Origin: Verrucomicrobiota bacterium
GTDB lineage: Bacteria > Verrucomicrobiota > Verrucomicrobiia > Chthoniobacterales > Chthoniobacteraceae
Direction: 5' to 3'
DNA: 64,000 bases
NCBI GenBank assembly: GCA_009885995.1
Contig: VFJQ01000008.1
Span: 46,503-110,502, forward strand
Shown here: positions 43,953 to 55,313 of the stretch, piece by piece
Numbering within the stretch: the first letter of the stretch is position 1
Layout: every line of letters starts with the position of its first letter
Notes under the pieces: model-generated
What the model saw: only the letters and a program-made list of their open reading frames with translations
What the model was told of the DNA's origin: nothing
The model's database searches: none
Made by a program: the position numbers and the translations under genes

Positions 43953-45044
43953 CTACTCCTTCAAGCCGAACCAATGCACCGTCGTGCTGCGGAAGGTATC
44001 GCCCGGTCGCAGCACGGTGCTCGGAAACGTCGGGTGATTCGGCGAGTCGGGAAAGTGCTGCGTCTCGAGGCAAAGGCCCGCGTGCTTCTCGTAAATGCGA
44101 CCGGCTTTGCCGGCGACGGCCTTGAAATAGTTGCCAGTATAGAATTGCACGCCGGGCTGATCCGTGGACACGCGCATTACGCGGCCTGAGCTCGGATCGT
44201 GCAGTTCCGCGGCGAGTGCGAAGCGGCCTTCGCCGGGCGAGTCGATGACCCAGTTGTGATCGAACCCGCCGCCGGGCGAATCCTTCAGCGCGGCGATGTC
44301 GCGACCGATCGGCTTGGCCTTGATGAAATCCATCGGCGTCCCCGCGACCGCGCGCAGCTCGCCGGTCGGGATGCTGCCGGCATCGACCGCCGTGTAGCGC
44401 GATGCATTCAATCGCAGCGTGTGGCCGAGCACGTCGGCGCTGTCGCCTAGATTCCAATAGGCGTGATTGGTGAGGTTCAGCACCGTGGGCGCGTCGGTCG
44501 TCGCGGAGTAATCGATCCGCAGCTCGTCGGCGTCGGTGAGCGTGTAGTTCACGGTCGCCGTGAGTGTGCCCGGGTAGCCTTCTTCGCCGCCGGCGCTCAC
44601 GTAAGTCAGCCGCACACCGCTCGGTCCCGCCTGCTCGCCGCGCCAGAGCCGCTTGTCGAAGCCGCGCACGCCGCCGTGCAGGTGGTTCACGCCGTTGTTC
44701 GTCGCGAGCTGGTATGCCTTGCCATCGAGCGAGAATTTCCCGAACGCGATGCGGTTCGCGTAACGCCCTGCGATGCAGCCGAAGCACGGATGCGGCTGGA
44801 GATACGGCTCCATCGAGTCAAACCCTAGCGTCACATCCGCAAACTTCCCGTCGCGATCCGGCACCGTCATCTCGACGAGCGTCGCACCCCAATTGATCAC
44901 CCGCGCGCGCAGGCCGTGCACATTGGTGAGCGTGAAAATCTCGATCTTGTCCCCGGCTTCGTTGAGGCCCCAGATTTCGCGTTTCATTTCAGCAGGAGCA
45001 GAGGCGACGAGGATAAAGGCGAGGATGAAGAGGATGAGCGGCAT
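43953..45044 (-). CDS. galM: Aldose 1-epimerase, exported
   Basis: 363 residues with an N-terminal signal (PLILFILAFILVASAPAE). GalM catalytic marks: NHLHGGVRGFDKRLW (first His), NLTNHAYWNLG (second His) and CLETQHFPDSPN (catalytic Glu). It interconverts alpha and beta anomers of aldoses. Export to the periplasm is seen in other polysaccharide degraders. ATG at 45044 is preferred over 45152, which would read repeat-adjacent sequence. It is divergent from the zinc dehydrogenase, so both may respond to the same signal. Confidence 0.92.
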   Translation of the reverse strand: MPLILFILAFILVASAPAEMKREIWGLNEAGDKIEIFTLTNVHGLRARVINWGATLVEMTVPDRDGKFADVTLGFDSMEPYLQPHPCFGCIAGRYANRIAFGKFSLDGKAYQLATNNGVNHLHGGVRGFDKRLWRGEQAGPSGVRLTYVSAGGEEGYPGTLTATVNYTLTDADELRIDYSATTDAPTVLNLTNHAYWNLGDSADVLGHTLRLNASRYTAVDAGSIPTGELRAVAGTPMDFIKAKPIGRDIAALKDSPGGGFDHNWVIDSPGEGRFALAAELHDPSSGRVMRVSTDQPGVQFYTGNYFKAVAGKAGRIYEKHAGLCLETQHFPDSPNHPTFPSTVLRPGDTFRSTTVHWFGLKE

Positions 45045-45128
45045 CGCATCGGAGGCAGTTGACGGAGCGAGAAACGAAACGCTTCCCGCCGCGTCAATTT
45101 CATTCACCATGCGCGGCCCTTCGTCTTC

Positions 45129-45211
45129 ACCGCAAAGGCGCGAAGGATGCAAAGGATCGCAAGCATTTCCTCATCCTCTGCGTCCTTTGCATCCTCTGCG
45201 CCTTTGCGTTT
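45129..45211. repeat. AACGCAGAGGCGCAAA dispersed palindrome, copy B2
   Basis: Left arm ACCGCAAAGGCGCGAAGGAT and right arm ATCCTCTGCGCCTTTGCG are imperfect inverted complements with a second inner pair (GATGCAAAGGA/TCCTTTGCATC). It lies in the galM/dehydrogenase intergenic region 45045-45232, which otherwise shows nothing, and ends 22 bases before the dehydrogenase start. Confidence 0.8.
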
Positions 45212-45232
45212 CAAAACCGCGTCCTCATCCAC

Positions 45233-46252
45233 ATGAAAGCCATCTCACTCGACCAACCACAAACCTTCCGCCGCATCGAACTCCCCGAACCCGCCGCGCC
45301 CACCACCGGCCAGGCGCTCGTGCGGGTGCACCGCATCGGCATCTGCGGCACGGACTACTCCGGCTACCTCGGCAAGATGCCCTTCTTCACCTACCCGCGT
45401 GTGCCCGGCCACGAACTCGGCGTCGAAGTCCTCGCCGTCGGCGAGGGCGTGGCTAACGTGAAGGTCGGCGACCGCTGCGCCGTCGAGCCCTACATGAACT
45501 GCGGCCAGTGCCACCCGTGCCGCAAGGGCGCGACGAACTGCTGCGAGCAGCTCAAAGTCATCGGCGTGATGACCGACGGCGGCATGACCGAGCGCATCCT
45601 CATCCGCGCAGAGAAACTTCACCCCGCCAACGCGCTCAACCCCGAGCAATGCGCGCTCGTCGAGACACTCGCGATCGGCTGCCACGCGGTGAATCGCGGC
45701 AACCCACAGCCCGGCGAAAACGTGCTCGTCATCGGCGCCGGCCCGATCGGGCTGAGCGTGATCGAGTTCGCGAAGCTCAGCGGCGCGCGCACCTTCGTGC
45801 TCGATATCAATGAACAGCGCCTCGCCTTCGTGCGGAAGGAAATGGGCGTGCCCGACACGATCTTCGCCAACGGCACCGAGCTGGAAAAACTGCGCGAGCA
45901 AACCGGCGGCGCGCTCGCCGATGTGATCGTCGATGCCACTGGCTCGAACAAATCCATGACCGGGTGTTTTCAGTTCGCCGCCTTCACCGGCCGCGTCGTC
46001 TATGTCGGCATCACGCAGAGCGAACTCACCTTCCCGCACGCCCCGATCATGCACCGCCGCGAGCTGTCGCTCCTCGCCAGCCGCAACGCGCTGCCGCCCG
46101 ATTTCACGCGCATCATCAAGCTGATCGAGGACGGCAAAATCGACACCCGCCCGTGGATCACGCACCGCGCGAGCTTCGACGAAATGATCGACGCCTTCCC
46201 CTCGTGGCTGAAGCCCGAGAGCCGCGTGATTAAGGCCGTCGTCGCGGTGTAA
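45233..46252 (+). CDS. Zinc-dependent sugar/alcohol dehydrogenase (MDR family)
   Basis: 339 residues. Catalytic zinc Cys and His are in GICGTDYSG and GHELGVEV; the structural zinc motif is CGQCHPCRKGATNCC. The NAD fold has GAGPIGLSVIEFA. The family oxidises polyols and deoxysugars (galactitol-1-P, L-threonine, L-fucose types). Placement with an OprB porin and a fuconolactonase-type amidohydrolase favours a deoxyhexose or aldose dehydrogenase that makes a lactone. ATG at 45233 is just after repeat B2; a longer frame would translate the repeat and is rejected. Confidence 0.9.
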   Translation: MKAISLDQPQTFRRIELPEPAAPTTGQALVRVHRIGICGTDYSGYLGKMPFFTYPRVPGHELGVEVLAVGEGVANVKVGDRCAVEPYMNCGQCHPCRKGATNCCEQLKVIGVMTDGGMTERILIRAEKLHPANALNPEQCALVETLAIGCHAVNRGNPQPGENVLVIGAGPIGLSVIEFAKLSGARTFVLDINEQRLAFVRKEMGVPDTIFANGTELEKLREQTGGALADVIVDATGSNKSMTGCFQFAAFTGRVVYVGITQSELTFPHAPIMHRRELSLLASRNALPPDFTRIIKLIEDGKIDTRPWITHRASFDEMIDAFPSWLKPESRVIKAVVAV

Positions 46253-46310
46253 AGGAAAGCCTCATTCTTAGCCTTGCCTAACTTTCATTTTGTGGGCTAT
46301 TCGCGCGGCA

Positions 46311-47534
46311 ATGCTCCGCTTTCCTGCCTTCACTGCCTCCGTCTTGCTCGGCTTCACCCTCAGGGCTGCTGAACCCACAACCTTGACCGGCGAATGGCTC
46401 GGCGTGCGGGCATGGCTGGAAAATCGCGGCGTCACCGTCGCGGGCAGATACACGGCGGAGATCCTCGGCAACGTGCATGGAGGCCTGCACACGGGCGCGA
46501 CTTATGGCGGCCTGCTCCAGTTCGCGCTCAATGTGGACACGGAGAAGGCGCTGGGCTGGCCCGGCGCGACGATCCACAGCAGCGTGATCCATCCGCACGG
46601 ACCGAGCTTGAGCCAGCGCTACGTGGGCGACTTTGGCGTGGTGAGCAACATCGACACCTACGACTCACTGCGGCTCTACGAGGCGTGGATCGAGCAGAGG
46701 TTTTTCGGCGATCGCGTCTCGCTGCGCGCGGGATTCCTCGCAGCGGATGCGGAGTTCGCGGTCGTGGATTCCTCGGCGCTTTTCATCAGCTCGGACTTCG
46801 GCGTCCCCGCCGCGCTCTCGGCGAATTTCCCAATGTCCACCTACCCCTTCAGCGCGCTCGGCGTGCGGCTGCGTATCGAGCCCGCGCCGGGGTGGAGCGT
46901 GCAAGCCGGCGCATTCGATGGAAATCCTGCGCCCGGCGTGATCGGCGATCCGACGCCCGGCGCGGCGGCATCGAATGAATTCAACCACTGGGGCACGCAC
47001 TTCGCGCTGCGCGGCGATGAGGGCGCGATGTTCTTCGCAGAGATCGGCTGGCAGCGCCAAGGCGAGGACTCGAAGGACGCGCCTGCGCCGCTCGCGACTT
47101 CGCTCAAGCTCGGCAGCGCGGTTCACACCGACCGCTTCGCCACGGAAACCGGCGACACGCGTGGCGACTACGCGCTCTACGCCATCGCCGAGCGCGAGCT
47201 GTGGCGCGAGCCGGGGACGAAGCAGGACGGGCTCACCGCCTTCGCGCGCGGCGTCTTTGCGCCCGAGAATCGCAACTTCCTCGGCCACTCCGCCGAGGCT
47301 GGTCTCGTCTATTCCGGGCTTTTCCAGAGCGAGGCTCGCGACGCGCTCGGCCTCGCCGTGGCGTGGCTGGGAGTGAGCCGTGAGGCGCGGGATGAAGTAA
47401 CCGTCGAGCTGACTTATCATCGCGCCATCACCGGCTGGTGGAGCGTGCAGCCCGACGTGCAGTGGGTCAACAACCCCGGCGGCAACAGCGACTACGCGCT
47501 CGTCATCGGCCTGCGCTCGGCGATAACGTTTTGA
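46311..47534 (+). CDS. OprB-type carbohydrate-selective porin
   Basis: 407 residues: signal peptide (about 1-20), then TLTGEWLGVRAWLENRGVTV, which is the standard OprB opening, FALNVDTEKALGWPGATIHSS (part), GFLAADAEF and the C-terminal DYALVIGLRSAITF with terminal Phe, a mark of outer-membrane barrels. It should admit mono- and disaccharides through the outer membrane. ATG at 46311 is preferred to TTG at 46290. It is three bases upstream of the amidohydrolase start, so the genes are one operon. Confidence 0.9.
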   Translation: MLRFPAFTASVLLGFTLRAAEPTTLTGEWLGVRAWLENRGVTVAGRYTAEILGNVHGGLHTGATYGGLLQFALNVDTEKALGWPGATIHSSVIHPHGPSLSQRYVGDFGVVSNIDTYDSLRLYEAWIEQRFFGDRVSLRAGFLAADAEFAVVDSSALFISSDFGVPAALSANFPMSTYPFSALGVRLRIEPAPGWSVQAGAFDGNPAPGVIGDPTPGAAASNEFNHWGTHFALRGDEGAMFFAEIGWQRQGEDSKDAPAPLATSLKLGSAVHTDRFATETGDTRGDYALYAIAERELWREPGTKQDGLTAFARGVFAPENRNFLGHSAEAGLVYSGLFQSEARDALGLAVAWLGVSREARDEVTVELTYHRAITGWWSVQPDVQWVNNPGGNSDYALVIGLRSAITF

Positions 47535-47537
47535 CCG

Positions 47538-48365
47538 ATGAAACTAGACTCGCACCAGCACTTCTGGAGCTACGACGCCGCGCAGTATCCGTGGATCCCG
47601 CCCGGCTCGCCGCTACACCGCGACTGGCTGCCGGACGATCTCGCGCCGCTGCTCGCCGCCCCCGGGCTCGATGGCTGCATCGCCGTGCAGGCGCGGCAGA
47701 CGGTCGAGGAATCGCGCTGGCTGCTCACGCTCGCGGATCACGCGCCGATCATCCGCGGCGTCGTCGGTTGGGTGGACTTGCGCAGCGAGCGCGTGGAGGA
47801 GCAGCTCGCGGAGCTGGCGCCGCACGCGAAGTTCCGCGGCGTGCGCCACGTCGTGCAGGATGAGCCGGACGATCGCTTCATGCTCAGCGCGGATTTCCTG
47901 CGCGGCATCGGGAAGCTGAAAGCGTTCGGGCTGACCTACGACATCCTCATCTTCCCGAAGCAGCTTCCCGCTGCGATCGAACTCGTGCGCCGCTTTCCCG
48001 AGCAGCCGTTCGTGCTCGATCACATCGCGAAGCCGGCGATCAAAGACGGCACGCTCGAGCCGTGGGCCGCCCAGATTCGCGAGTTGGCGAAGGCGCCGAA
48101 CGTGATGTGCAAAATCAGCGGCATGGTCACGGAGGCAAAGCACGGCGCGTGGCGCGCGGAGGACTTCCGCCCGTATCTGGACGTGGTCTTCGAGTGCTTC
48201 GGCGTCGAGCGGCTGATGTTCGGCAGCGACTGGCCGGTGTGCCTGCTCTCGGGCAGCTACCCGGAGGTCGTCGGCCTCGTGCATGACTACGCGAGCCACC
48301 TCGACGCCGTGCAGCAGGCGACGCTCTTCGGCGGAAACGCGGCGCGCTTTTATGGCTTGGCTTAG
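47538..48365 (+). CDS. Amidohydrolase family 2 (L-fucono/L-rhamnono-lactonase type)
   Basis: 275 residues of the metal-dependent TIM barrel: DSHQHFWSYD (HxH metal motif), RGVRHVVQDEPD, FVLDHIAKP (metal His) and LMFGSDWPV (catalytic Asp). These marks fit the L-fuconolactonase/L-rhamnonolactonase family, which opens the lactone made by a sugar dehydrogenase; the upstream zinc dehydrogenase would provide that substrate. ATG at 47538. The 3' end overlaps the next gene by 14 bases. Confidence 0.9.
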   Translation: MKLDSHQHFWSYDAAQYPWIPPGSPLHRDWLPDDLAPLLAAPGLDGCIAVQARQTVEESRWLLTLADHAPIIRGVVGWVDLRSERVEEQLAELAPHAKFRGVRHVVQDEPDDRFMLSADFLRGIGKLKAFGLTYDILIFPKQLPAAIELVRRFPEQPFVLDHIAKPAIKDGTLEPWAAQIRELAKAPNVMCKISGMVTEAKHGAWRAEDFRPYLDVVFECFGVERLMFGSDWPVCLLSGSYPEVVGLVHDYASHLDAVQQATLFGGNAARFYGLA

Positions 48366-49641
48366 AGCTGCGGCGCTCGTGACGGTGCTCGCGGCGCAGG
48401 CGCTCGCGGAGCCGCAGATGAGCTGGCTGGACAATGGCAAGATCCGGCTCGGCGCGGACCTTGCGATCGGCGGGGCGATCACGTGGCTGTCCCGCTCGGG
48501 AAGCGAGGAAAACGTGATCAACAGCCACGACTGGGGGCGGCAGGTGCAGATGTCGTATTACGGCGGGCCGGTGCCGTTCGTTTTCGGCGACAAGCGGCCG
48601 GCGAAATACTGGGAAGGGCTCGGGTGGAATCCGATCCAGGCGGGCGACGACTTCGGGCACGGCTCGCGCGTGCTGGAGCACCGCAACGACGGGCAGACGC
48701 TCTACGTGAAGTGCGTCCCGATGCAGTGGCCGCTCGATGATGTGCCGGGCGATTGCACCTTCGAAAGCTGGCTGGAACTCGACGGCTCAGCGGTGCGCGC
48801 GCGCTGCCGGCTCACGAATGCGCGCGCAGACCGCACCCAGTATCCGGCGCGCGGGCAGGAGCTGCCGGCGGTTTATACGAACGCGCCGTTTCACCGCATC
48901 GTGACCTGCACGGGCGAAGGCATCCGCACCATCGAGCCGAAAGGCCCGCCTGAGTGGACGCACTGGCTCGCGACGGAAGGCTGGTCGGCGCTCGTGAACG
49001 ACGCGGGCTGGGGGCTCGGCGTTTGGAATCCGGGCTGCGTGCGTTTCGTCGGCGGCTTCAACGGGAAGCCCGGCGCGGGCGGGGCGAAGGACGACGCGTG
49101 CGGCTATCTCGCGCCGCAGCGGCTCGAGATTCTCGATCACAACATCGTCCACGAATACCGCTACGACCTCGTGCTCGGCACGCTGGAGGGAATCCGCGCG
49201 CACGTGCTCGCGCGCACCTCGCACGAGCTGCCCGCGTGGCGCTTCGCGAGTGACCGGCAAGGCTGGCACTACGTGCAGGCCACGGACGGCGGCTGGCCCG
49301 TGCGCGGCGAACTCGCGGCGCGTTTCACGGGCGACGATCCGCAGTTGTTCAGCCCCGCGTTTTTCTGCCATGCGGAAGACGCGCCGGTGCTGGTGATCGA
49401 CGTGGCCTTCCGCTCACACGGGAAGACGGCGCACGTCTTTTGGACGACGCTGGCCGAGGAGAAGACATCGCCAGAGCGCGTGCTGAGTTTTCCCGTCATG
49501 GGCGATGGCGAGTTCCGCGAATACCGCGTCCGGCTGGCGGATGCGCCCGGCTACCGCGGCGGTGTCACGAGCCTGCGTATCGATCCGCCCGGCGGTGAGG
49601 GCGACTCGGTGCGCGTGCGCGCGGTGCGGCTGGAACACTAA
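48352..49641 (+). CDS. Secreted protein of unknown function, possible carbohydrate-active
   Basis: 429 residues with signal peptide (MAWLRAAALVTVLAAQALAE). The mature part is beta-rich and begins MSWLDNGKIRLGADLAIGGA, followed by WGRQVQMSYYGGP and YWEGLGWNPIQAGD, then a C-terminal jelly-roll-like part (about 310-429). Rich in Trp and Gly, it resembles the galactose-mutarotase/glycoside-hydrolase sandwich group, but I cannot name a family. Overlap with the amidohydrolase gene places it in the same pathway; binding or processing of the sugar in the periplasm is the simplest idea. Confidence 0.75.
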   Translation: MAWLRAAALVTVLAAQALAEPQMSWLDNGKIRLGADLAIGGAITWLSRSGSEENVINSHDWGRQVQMSYYGGPVPFVFGDKRPAKYWEGLGWNPIQAGDDFGHGSRVLEHRNDGQTLYVKCVPMQWPLDDVPGDCTFESWLELDGSAVRARCRLTNARADRTQYPARGQELPAVYTNAPFHRIVTCTGEGIRTIEPKGPPEWTHWLATEGWSALVNDAGWGLGVWNPGCVRFVGGFNGKPGAGGAKDDACGYLAPQRLEILDHNIVHEYRYDLVLGTLEGIRAHVLARTSHELPAWRFASDRQGWHYVQATDGGWPVRGELAARFTGDDPQLFSPAFFCHAEDAPVLVIDVAFRSHGKTAHVFWTTLAEEKTSPERVLSFPVMGDGEFREYRVRLADAPGYRGGVTSLRIDPPGGEGDSVRVRAVRLEH

Positions 49642-49685
49642 CTCGCGGCTTGCGCGCCGAGCGGCGTGGCGTGTTCGCTCGCGGC

Positions 49686-50495
49686 ATGACCCGTCCGCTC
49701 CTGCTCCTCGCCCTGCTCGCACTCGCTGCCCACGCGGAAGACGCGCCCGCTTTCCCCGGCCAGAAATCCGCGTGGAATGGCTATGACCGCTACGACTTCA
49801 CCGTGGACACGCGGCCGGTGATCGTGGTCGCGCCGAAGCAGGCGGCGCCGGGCAAGCCATGGCTGTGGCGTGGGGAGTTTTTCGGCGCGTTTCCGAATGC
49901 CGACATCGCGCTGCTCGGCCAGGGCTTTCACGTCGTGCAACTCGTGGACCCGAACAAATTCGGCGCGCCGTCGGCGATGAAGCACTGGGATGCGTTTTAC
50001 GCGGAGCTGACGGGCAAATATGGCTTCGCGAAAAAGGCGGCGCTGCTCGGGATGAGCCGCGGCGGCCTCTACTGCTACGCGTGGGCTTCAGCGAATCCCG
50101 ACAAAGTCGCGTGCATCTACGGCGACGCGCCGGTGTGCGACTTCAAGAGCTGGCCCGGCGGCAAGGGCAAAGGCAAGGGCAGCCCGCGCGACTGGGCGCT
50201 GGCGCTAGAGGTTTTCGGGCTGCGCGACGAAGCCGCGGCGCTCGCGTGGAAGGGCAACCCGATCGACATCCTCGCGCCGATCGCGAAGGCGAAGATCCCG
50301 ATCATCCACGTGTATGGCGACGCGGATGACGTGGTGCCGGCGGATGAAAACACCCTCGTGCTCGCGGAGCGATACAAGGCGCTTGGCGGAGAGATCACGC
50401 TCATCGCGAAGCCGGGCGTGGGGCACCATCCGCACGGGCTGCCGGACCCGACGCCGATCGTGGAGTTCATCCGCAAGGCGTGCGGAGCGCAGTAG
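49686..50495 (+). CDS. Secreted alpha/beta hydrolase
   Basis: 269 residues, signal peptide (1-16, ending HA). Alpha/beta-hydrolase marks: nucleophile elbow GMSRGGLYC (Ser about 126), Asp in VYGDADDVVP and His in GVGHHPHGLPDP. An esterase role on acetylated or otherwise esterified sugars is plausible given the neighbours. A Gly/Lys-rich loop (GGKGKGKGS) follows the elbow. ATG at 49686; 44 bases from the preceding stop, convergent with the FAD oxidoreductase pair. Confidence 0.86.
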   Translation: MTRPLLLLALLALAAHAEDAPAFPGQKSAWNGYDRYDFTVDTRPVIVVAPKQAAPGKPWLWRGEFFGAFPNADIALLGQGFHVVQLVDPNKFGAPSAMKHWDAFYAELTGKYGFAKKAALLGMSRGGLYCYAWASANPDKVACIYGDAPVCDFKSWPGGKGKGKGSPRDWALALEVFGLRDEAAALAWKGNPIDILAPIAKAKIPIIHVYGDADDVVPADENTLVLAERYKALGGEITLIAKPGVGHHPHGLPDPTPIVEFIRKACGAQ

Positions 50496-50498
50496 CGG

Positions 50499-52159
<1,661 letters not shown>

Positions 52160-52163
<4 letters not shown>

Positions 52164-53521
52164 GCGAGGTCTTGGATGGGTCCGGCGTTTTGTTTGCGCA
52201 AGGCTTTGCGCACATCGGAGCCGTCGAGCTTCTGCGGACTCACGCCGCCTTTCAGCGCGAGCGCAGCGGCGACGGCGGCGGCTTCGCCAAGCGCCATCGC
52301 GGTGACGGTCACGCGCGTCGAGCTCTGCGCGAGTCGCGTCGTGGAGTGGCAGCGGCCGGCGACGAGCAGGTTGCTGACGCGCTGTGGCACGAGCGAGCGA
52401 TAGGGGATGTCGTAAGGCGCGGGCTGCTGCTTCGGCACGGCGTTCGCGCCCCCGAGAGTGATCTTGTTCGGATGCAGGTCGAGATACCAGCAACCGGTCG
52501 CGATGGCGTCGTCGAACGGCTTCGTCGCCATGATCTCGTCCTCGCTGAGCACATGCTGGCCGACGATCCGGCGCGTCTCGCGCACGCCGATGTAAGGCGC
52601 GGCGCTTTGGAAATACGCGTCCTCGAAGCCAGGCACGTCGCGCTTCCAAGCCTCGAACATCGCCCACGCATCGGAGCGGCCTTGCATCTCGGCGCGCGTG
52701 AGTTCGGCCGGATCGCTCGCGTCGGCGGGCACGCGGATGCCGTGAACGTAAATCTCGTTCGGAGCGAACATAAACATAACGCCGGGGCCGTAGAACATCG
52801 GCAACTCGCCGCGCTCGTGCGCCTTCTCGAGCGCGGCACGGCAGTTCTTTGAGAGGTCGGGCGTCTTCGTCACGTTGCCGACGCGGAAGTGCAGCGTGAG
52901 CGGCTGAAGCTCGGGCGCTTTCTCCGTCGGCGCACCGGCCCATGCGGCGATGTCGGCATCGCCAGTGCAGTCGATCACGACCTTCGCACCAATGCGAACG
53001 AGGCCGGTTTTGTTGGCGACGAGCACGGCGGCGATGCGCTCGCCATCCATCTCCACGCCGCAGGCCATCGAGTGATAGAGCACGCGCATATTCTTCTCCG
53101 CAGCGAGCAGGCGGTCGGCGAGGAGCTTGAAGGCCTCGACGTTGCGGATGGTCGGGTTGTGCTTCTCCACGTGGGTCGCATCTGGCGCGCAGATGCCGGA
53201 CTTCGCGAGCAGTTCCAGCGCGATGCCGCGGACGATGACGCGGTTGTCCCTGATGTCCGCGATCCCGTCGAAATACGGCAGCCCAACCGCCGTAATGATA
53301 CCGCCCGCGAAACCCGCGCGCTCGATGAGCAGCGTGCGCTGGCCATTTCGCGCCGCGGACAACGCAGCGGCCAGCCCCGCACAGCCTCCGCCGCAGACGA
53401 GCACGTCTGTTTCGAGCGCAGCCGCCGGAGCAGCGTTGAGCGGTTGCGGAGCGAGGAAGCCGGCGCCGGCGGCCAGCCCGGCGGAGCGGATAAAGGTGCG
53501 GCGGGAAGCGGGAGTTTTCAT
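52160..53521 (-). CDS. Tat-exported FAD-dependent oxidoreductase
   Basis: 453 residues. Twin-arginine signal SRRTFIRSAGLAAGAGF; FAD motif VLVCGGGCAGLAAALSAARNG (part; GGGCAG), IERAGFAGGIITAVG, VIDCTGDADIAAWAG and LLVAGRCHSTTRLAQSS. It is folded with FAD in the cytosol and sent out by Tat. It precedes the second FAD protein in a two-gene operon and is divergent from the LacI-type regulator, which is thus its likely controller. The two FAD proteins share only the general fold. Confidence 0.88.
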
Positions 53522-53699
53522 GGTTCGGTGTGAGGGCGATGAGCGACTCCGGAATAAAATGATTAGGCATAATGCGGTAGTCGATGGTTATCCTGATGCG
53601 CGCCCCGCTTCCGGCCAGCTAGGCCGATCGCGTAAAATTCACAGATCCCGACCCTCTTTTCATCTTGTCTCCGAACTCTTTATCTCACAGCCTGTGCGC
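53522..53699. promoter_or_regulatory. Divergent regulatory region between FAD operon and LacI gene
   Basis: 178 bases, more AT-rich than the genes around it. It holds an imperfect inverted repeat ATTAGGCATAAT (53560-53571) that could be a LacI-type operator; the arms are only four bases, so the call is weak. No clear -35/-10 pair is assigned. Confidence 0.35.
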
Positions 53700-54836
53700 A
53701 TGAATTCGCCGAAGGAGGCAGACTCGCCGGGACGGGACGCCCCGGCTGGCGAACGCCAGCCCCGTCCACTGCCGGACTTTTCCAGCAGCATCACGATGGC
53801 GGGAATCGCCAAGGCTGCCGGCGTGTCGCAGGGGGCGATTTCTTCTCTGCTGAACGATCGCGATTACGGCATTCGCGTGAGCGAAAAAACGCGCGAGCGC
53901 GTCTTCCGAGTCTGCCGCGAGATGGGCTACCTGCCGAACGACCTCCGCGCGGTGGTGCGCATGTATCCAGAGCTCGGCGAGTTCTGCCTGCTGCTCGCGC
54001 GCGACCTCGGCAATTCGGCGCAGGATCCGGCTCTCGCGCGGCTCGCCAGCGCGGCCGTCGCCGCAGTGCCAAACGATGTCCGCGCGCTGAATGTCGCCCG
54101 CTACCACGTGGACGTGGACTACGCCGCGCAGCCTTCGCTGCTCCCGCAGCCAGTGCGGGTCGGCGTGGCATCGAAGTTCGTCGGCTACGGACATCCGAAT
54201 CTCTCGCTCATCCACACCATCACGCGCCGTGGCCTGCCATTCGTCATGCTCGGCACGAGCCTGAATCTGCCCGGTGTCGTGTGCTTCGTGCCGGATTTTC
54301 CGAAGGCCTCACAGACCGCGCTCGAGCATCTCGTCGGGCTCGGTCACAAGCGGATCGCACTCGTCTCAGGGCCGTTCGGCACCTCGGAACCCGCCATCCT
54401 TGAATTCAACCGCGGAGTGCGACTCGGACTGGATAAGCTGAACGTGCCGCTCGAGACGCAGCACGTCGTCTATGGCGACTTGAACTTCGCCGCAGGCATC
54501 GCCGCCGCTGACACGCTGCTCGAGCGCAAGCCCACTCCGACGGCGATCTACTGCCTGAGCGACGCCGTGGCCGCGGGCGTGATCGCACGAGCGCGGGACC
54601 GCGGCATCCGGATCCCCGACCAGCTCTCCGTCGTCGGTTGTGGAGGCGATCCGCTGGGCGAACTCACGCTGCCCGGGCTCACCACCGTGCATTTGCCCTA
54701 CGAAGAAATGGCCGCGCGAGGACTCGGCGAGGTGGACAAACTCACGCGCTTCGACGGCATGCCCGCAGCGCAGACAATCACGCTCCCCGTGACACTCCTC
54801 GAACGCGGGTCGAGCGGACCCGTGCCGAAGGATTAA
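53700..54836 (+). CDS. LacI-family transcription regulator
   Basis: 378 residues. An N-terminal extension of about 28 residues precedes the HTH (ITMAGIAKAAGVSQGAISSLL, part), with the hinge-like GYLPNDLRAVVRM. The periplasmic-binding-like core has VGVASKFVGYGHPN, the helix LGHKRIALVSGPFG and LSVVGCGGDPLGEL. Sugar ligand unknown. Unusually, the hinge lacks the classic NxxAR motif. It is divergent from the FAD operon, so it probably regulates that operon and perhaps the sugar genes at 45-50 kb. ATG at 53700 is the only Met before the HTH other than an internal one. Confidence 0.88.
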   Translation: MNSPKEADSPGRDAPAGERQPRPLPDFSSSITMAGIAKAAGVSQGAISSLLNDRDYGIRVSEKTRERVFRVCREMGYLPNDLRAVVRMYPELGEFCLLLARDLGNSAQDPALARLASAAVAAVPNDVRALNVARYHVDVDYAAQPSLLPQPVRVGVASKFVGYGHPNLSLIHTITRRGLPFVMLGTSLNLPGVVCFVPDFPKASQTALEHLVGLGHKRIALVSGPFGTSEPAILEFNRGVRLGLDKLNVPLETQHVVYGDLNFAAGIAAADTLLERKPTPTAIYCLSDAVAAGVIARARDRGIRIPDQLSVVGCGGDPLGELTLPGLTTVHLPYEEMAARGLGEVDKLTRFDGMPAAQTITLPVTLLERGSSGPVPKD

Positions 54837-54912
54837 GGATTACTTCCGCGTAAGTGTGCAGTTTGCCGCTTGACGCTCTCCGCATCCTGCGCCAAAGAGC
54901 GCGCCCTTTTCA

Positions 54913-55305
54913 ATGAACCCCGCCCCACTCCTATCCATCGTATCCGGCCTGCTCTGCCTGCTCCTGAGCGTGGTCTTCTATTTCAAGAGCAGCAGCGTCC
55001 AGAGCCTCAGCGAAGATCTGCAAAAGCAGCAGGACACGCTTCAGTCCGAACAGCGCTCCTTCCAGACCAAGCAGCAGCTTTTTCAGAATATGCAGCAGCA
55101 GGTGCAGAGCGCGCAGCAACTCGCGGAGAAGGTGGGCCCGCAAGTGCTCAACGATCTCGGCTTGGTCGCTCGCGATAATAAGAACGAGAAGATCAAGAAG
55201 ATGCTCGAAAAATACGGCGTAACGATCAACGAGAAGGCGGCCGAGACGCCGAAGCCTGCGGACCCCGCCGCTCCGAAGCCCGCCGAAGCCCCTAAACTCC
55301 AGTAA
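54913..55305 (+). CDS. Membrane-anchored coiled-coil protein 1
   Basis: 130 residues: N-terminal helix (about 4-24, LLSIVSGLLCLLLSVVFYF), a Gln/Ser-rich coiled coil (about 28-75, with repeated Q-Q and S-x-x-L), then a Lys/Pro/Ala-rich tail with PKPADPAAPKPAEAPK. Function unknown. It lies nine bases upstream of a protein of the same design, so they probably form a pair or hetero-oligomer in the inner membrane. Confidence 0.75.
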   Translation: MNPAPLLSIVSGLLCLLLSVVFYFKSSSVQSLSEDLQKQQDTLQSEQRSFQTKQQLFQNMQQQVQSAQQLAEKVGPQVLNDLGLVARDNKNEKIKKMLEKYGVTINEKAAETPKPADPAAPKPAEAPKLQ

Positions 55306-55313
55306 ACCGATCC

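Noticed and set aside
45059..45232. N-terminal extension of the zinc dehydrogenase
   Set aside because: The extra residues are encoded by repeat B2; the MDR fold begins at ATG 45233.
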